This document shows positions 59,428 through 64,000 of a stretch of 64,000 bases of DNA, piece after piece (the first letter of the stretch is position 1; the number at the start of each line of letters is the position of its first letter). The notes below the pieces were generated by a model, which worked only from the letters and a program-made list of their open reading frames with translations, did not search any database and had not been told where the DNA came from. The translations under genes were made by a program, and so were the position numbers. This stretch comes from Typha latifolia (taxonomy: Eukaryota > Streptophyta > Magnoliopsida > Poales > Typhaceae). The stretch covers positions 6,766,001 through 6,830,000 of the forward strand of contig CM034112.1 in assembly GCA_019914945.1 (NCBI GenBank), read 5' to 3'.

Positions 59428-62400
59428 ATGGAGGAGGTCGATCACCATGCGCACGAGAGGATCAAAGCTCAGTTCGATGTGGAGGCAATGAAGGTCGTGT
59501 GGGCTGGATCCAAGCATAACTTGGATGTCGCCGATCGGATGGCCCGCCTCGTCGCGAGCGATCCGGTGAGTTTTTTTTCTTCTATTTTTCTTGTGGTTGA
59601 TTCTTGTACCATTAGGTTTGTTAGTACATAGTTATGATTTTGATGTATCTTTAGTTGAAAATAGGAATTGTATTTATGTTTTTGGTCTCTGATTTGTTCT
59701 GGTTCGTAAGATTGATGTTTAGAAGAAATAGTCGATCTGTAGATTTATTGTTCTTCTAAGACGATTTAAGTGTAACAGTCATATGTTTTCCTTTTTGGAT
59801 GCTCAATTTCATATTTTGATGAGTTTCAAGATTTCTTGTTTAAGTGAATTTACTGTGGTTTTGTTGATGTGATCTTTGCCCATTAAGGTGTTTTCCAAGG
59901 ACAACAGAACGATGCTTGTGCGAAAGGACTTGTTTAAGAACACTTTGAGAAAATCTCTTCATGCCTGGAAGCGCATAAATGAGCTCCGTCTTACAGGTAC
60001 TTCCCTCCTGGCATTAGTAGTGGCATTCCATTTCCTTGCAGCATCACTACTTCACTATCACATATTGGTATGATGATATCAGTGTCGAGAAAAATATTTG
60101 ATTTAATTAACATTTTGGAGAAAAGTAAAAGCTAAGAACAAGTATCATCTTGTCATTGAGAACAACCAGATTTGGCTATAAGAATATGTTTGTCAGTCTG
60201 TGGCCATATAGCTTATGTCTATTTATGTTTTGATACTTAAAATATTGGAAGATTGTCGATGAATTTCCATTATGGACATGAAAATTGTACTTGTCTTTTC
60301 TAGTCAATGGATATGTTTATTGAGATTCTTCTACTTGTAACTATTATATTCTTCTCCTTTTAATGATTTTCCATTTTTCTTTCTTTCAATGATATTTTTG
60401 GATTTTGATTGAAGATACTTGAAATGAACTTGACATGAAAAATATATTGCCAAAAAGCGAAAACCCAAAATTGTGCTAGTAGCCTAATAGGTTATAGGAA
60501 ATGTTGATATTTTCGTTGCTTCATCATTTTCCTACATATTTATTCCATGCATGCTTATAAGGAGAGGGTTTATGCCCCACTCCCCCTAGATTTGAAAAGT
60601 CTTAGTGACAGATAGTCTATAATAGAACAATAAAAGAAGTTCCATGTAATGTCACTATTTGCCCCCTTTGGATGCAAAGAATCTTTGATAAGAAAATGCC
60701 AATAAATTTCCAAATCAATAGCATCTCAATTTTAATACAAAAATTAGGAAACTGGTTTTCCTTGGATAATTGACAATTGTATATTATGCTAATTTCCAAT
60801 GAGATTACTATCTCAAAGGAAGAACACTCTTTCTACAAGTACCTATTATGATTAAAAATCAGCTCCCTTGCCAAAATTGTGTCTCCTTTGATTGTTTTGA
60901 TTATTCATCTTAGATGAGTGGTTCTTATATTTACTTAATGCTGGATAATTTTAAAATGCCAAATTAACTTGAGTGTACTAAATACTTGCTTCATTTTGAA
61001 TCCTTCTAATCTTCTGCATCATATTCTCTGAAAACTCAAAATGTAGATTTAATCATTTAATATGGCAAATATCCTTATGCAATCTAAAGGAAAGGTATGA
61101 ATCAAAGGATAAATAGGAAAACAGTTCATTTATTCTTACAATTAAACTTGAATCCTACTTTGTTTTTAAAATGAAATGAAGTTCGGAATTCTGAAGGTTC
61201 TTGCGCTGGGAAATTTTAGTGGTATATGACCCCATATAAGAAGATTGTTGTCTTTTCCTTTAATAAGCTGTAATCATTTGTGTCGTACCTATGGTTTATA
61301 TCCTCTTTCAGTTGTTTTTGTTAGACTGAGTCAAGAGGAGATTAGAGATTATTTCCTTTGAAATACTTCCTTCTGTGAAGTAGTTAGCTATAAACAAATT
61401 TGGCAATTCAGAGTACACAAGTAAATTTACTTTAAATAAGAAAGAGTCCCAACTCTATAAAGTTTTCAGAGAATGGATAGTTGAAATCCAGAAATTGAAG
61501 CTAGATAAAGTATTAATGTACTCTTCAGATCAACAGTGCTGTGCTGGAGATTTTGCTTTGTGGCTTTTTTTATAGTAGAATGAATTTGCATTGCTTTGTT
61601 GGCTAAATTTTATGTGAATGTCCCTTAACTGTACATTCTAAAATTTTTGGTGCAACAGAAGAAGAAGCATCAATGCTAAGATTATTTGTGGACGAACCTG
61701 CTTATGTGGATCTGCACTGGGTATGAACCTTTGTACTGTTGTATTATGGATATTTGCAAAGAAGTGCAAAAATTAATTCTGTTGCCATGTACTTTTTTGT
61801 TTATTCCTTGAAATTATTCTGAATAAGTTCAGGATTGCATGAACATTATGTGATGCTTGATTAGTAAGCACTCGTAGTAGACTTGTACATAGTTTGAATT
61901 TGATCCATGAACAAGGCGATGCACTCTTCCTTACAATCCCTATTGTGTCAATAGTTCTTGTCGCAAAATTATCGATGTAGTGTCAGTTTGCATGCTTGTT
62001 TAGGATTGACATGGCCTGAACTATGAACGGGTGTTGGATTATCTATGGAATAATTTTATGAGACTTATCAATTGCAAGGTACATAGCTAGCCTGCATAAC
62101 TTGTTATTTTCCAAATTACATAGATAGCTGATACAATGGTTAGCTGGTTTAGATGTTGACAAATGGCAAACCTTTGAACATCCAAGTCAACACTTCAAAT
62201 ATCCATACCATACAAGACTATATATGAGACTTTTCCAGTTGAAAGAAACTCAACAGGGACAATTACTAGATAGGAATCCTAGGCATATTGGGACCACGTC
62301 TCAACTAAAAGTTGCTGGTTCAAAAATGACATAACAGACTGTTGAAGAATTTTCCAGGAGGCATGTGTTCTTGCAAATATATGCCATGAGACTCACTTTT

Positions 62401-63975
62401 CTTAGAAGTCTGGAACTTTTGTAAAGATGGATAAATAAGATCCAACAGTAGCTGTTATGAGATGCAAAAGTTTCTCTTGACATTGAGATCTGAATGGTGA
62501 AGAATGCACTGGAGTTATCAATTATATATAATAATTATTAACAAGAGGGTGATGAAAATGCATGTCTATTCTGAGGGAGAAGGACATGCATTTTATAAAC
62601 AAGATGTGGATGTCAAGAAAAGATCTATGACTGGTGAAAAAAAATCCACATCTTGTTTATATCACCAGCTGTGGAGAAATCACATTTTATAAATATATAA
62701 TGTAAGTTTTGTTGACTATATCAATTTCTTCTATCAACGTCATATTCTTCTTTTCTTCCAGTTGTTTTCCCTCTTTAATGTTTTAGTCAATTCTTTTCAG
62801 TTGAAGAAATAATCCATTTTCCCTTGATATTTCAAATATTGTAAGTGTGATGTAATTCTGTAATCTAGTGATTTCCTTCTGATGTCAGAACTTAAAGCTG
62901 ATTGTGTTTTGTTAGAAATGTATCTTCAGATTCCCCATCACCTGTGCTGCATCACTTGTCATTTTTACTTTTTAGTCATCAACTAAGATAAAACTGATCG
63001 GATGATACTTATCACTTTCTCAAGTGTTATTAGGGAGTTGCATTGCATGAAGCTATCGTCTTTGTGGGATTTGGGGAGGGGACATAAAATTGAGGATATT
63101 GATTAAGTGACATCTTTATCAACTTATGAAGTTATGTCATATGCATCTTATAGTTTCATAGATATTTTTTTGGCGGTAGTGTTACTTTAAGGTTTATCTG
63201 ATTTAAAAAAAAAATCAATGGTGTTATTTTCCTTGTGCACAATAATTTTAATACCTAGAGACAACCATATTGATGCTCTTCTGGTATATATGCTATGGTG
63301 CTGGTTTACATTTTAGATGTCTTATTTGCAGGGTATGTTTGTTCCTGCTATAAGAGGGCAGGGAACTGAGGAGCAGCAGAAGAAGTGGTTACCACTTGCC
63401 TACAAAATGCAAATAATTGGATGCTATGCTCAAACCGAGCTTGGTCATGGTTCCAATGTGCAAGGCCTTGAAACAACTGCAACCTTTGATCCTAAGTCTG
63501 ATGAGTTTATCATCCATAGTCCTACCTTAACATCAAGCAAAGTGAGTAGTTATAGTGTTTCTCTCTTGAACTAATTTCAAGAGTTCACTGTTGTGTTTTT
63601 CTCTCAATATCCTATTTAGCTTTGATATATTTATGGACAGTGGTGGCCTGGTGGTCTGGGGAAAGTTTCTACTCATGCTGTTGTTTATGCACGTCTAATC
63701 ACTAATGGAAAGGACCATGGAGTGCATGGTATCTCTCACATGCCTATCCATGGGACAATTTGAGGACTATATGTTTCGTCTTGATAGTAACTAATATAGT
63801 TTAAAATCTCAGGCTTCATTGTTCAGTTACGAAGTTTAGATGACCATTCACCTCTTTCTGGTATTATCGTTGGTGATATTGGAACAAAATTTGGCAATGG
63901 TGCATATAACACAATGGATAATGGTGTTCTGCAATTTAACCATGTGCGCATACCAAGAGATCAAATGTTGATGAG
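59428..63975 (+). CDS. ACX1: Peroxisomal acyl-CoA oxidase 1, exons 1-6 (3' end outside window)
   Basis: Six exons: 59,428-59,565; 59,888-59,996; 61,659-61,720; 63,332-63,541; 63,641-63,728; 63,813-63,975. All introns are GT-AG and the joined frame has no stop for 256 codons. Landmarks are [24 protein letters not shown] joined across intron 3 to [19 protein letters not shown], then [40 protein letters not shown] and [14 protein letters not shown]. These match plant ACX1 nearly residue for residue. The enzyme uses FAD and O2 to turn acyl-CoA into trans-2-enoyl-CoA with H2O2, the first step of peroxisomal beta-oxidation, and ACX1 also serves jasmonate synthesis. The FAD/acyl domain N-half is here; the catalytic Glu and PTS1 lie beyond the window. 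The family is about 660 residues. Intron 3 is long (1,611 bp). Confidence 0.96.
62595..62660. repeat. 16-bp perfect inverted repeat in ACX1 intron 3
   Basis: ATAAACAAGATGTGGA (62,595-62,610) pairs perfectly with TCCACATCTTGTTTAT (62,645-62,660) across a 34-base loop. A second, competing pair, CTGGTGA (62,631) with TCACCAG (62,662), overlaps the loop. Confidence 0.85.
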
Positions 63976-64000
63976 GTATGTCCTTCCTACATTTCCCATG

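Noticed and set aside
63317..63574. Stand-alone small gene
   Set aside because: This frame is exon 4 of ACX1 read through its splice sites. The exon is 63,332-63,541.

Overview
This is nuclear DNA of a flowering plant. It has two clear host genes and about 50 kb of nested, mostly degenerate transposable elements. A monocot is my best guess: the single-exon PPR gene runs from a GC-rich 5' part to an AT-rich 3' part, a gradient common in monocots. I cannot name the species. No bacterial, organellar or viral genes, tRNA, rRNA or CRISPR arrays were seen.

Layout. 1-12.9 kb: a decayed MuDR-type MULE, split by a Ty3/gypsy chromovirus (about 770-10,534), itself split by a minus-strand LTR and tail of a Tekay-like gypsy element (2,385-about 6,080). 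12.9-20.7 kb: two more truncated Tekay-like LTRs around an internally deleted minus-strand Ty1/copia element, whose 5' LTR carries an oppositely oriented solo LTR of its own family (perfect 5-bp TSD). 20.7-28.9 kb: a long decayed minus-strand copia element of the same family, interrupted in RT by a 3.0-kb hAT-type element (8-bp TSD with one mismatch) that carries a pyruvate dehydrogenase E1-alpha pseudogene. 29.0-30.9 kb: a plus-strand copia RT-RNase H pseudogene, then a complete 4,865-bp hAT transposon (perfect 8-bp TSD, 30,896-35,760) with an almost readable transposase.

37.2-39.1 kb: an intact, intronless DYW-class PPR gene resembling Arabidopsis At4g16835. 40.5-47.3 kb: scrambled gypsy fragments and a near-complete minus-strand chromovirus polyprotein pseudogene. 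49.5-50.8 kb: a 1.3-kb non-autonomous element with Harbinger-like ends (TAA TSD). 50.9-56.9 kb: a Tekay-like solo LTR with a second solo LTR of the same family inside it. 56.9-58.3 kb: a LINE reverse transcriptase relic. 59.4 kb to the window end: the first six exons of a peroxisomal acyl-CoA oxidase 1 gene (ACX1), running off the window.

The two host genes act in different pathways (organellar RNA processing; peroxisomal beta-oxidation), and nothing suggests they cooperate. I found no convincing new multi-gene system. The observations most worth checking are the PDH-carrying hAT element, the opposed nested copia LTRs, and GTTCGAAC-type palindromes shared by LTR-like sequences of unrelated retroelements.
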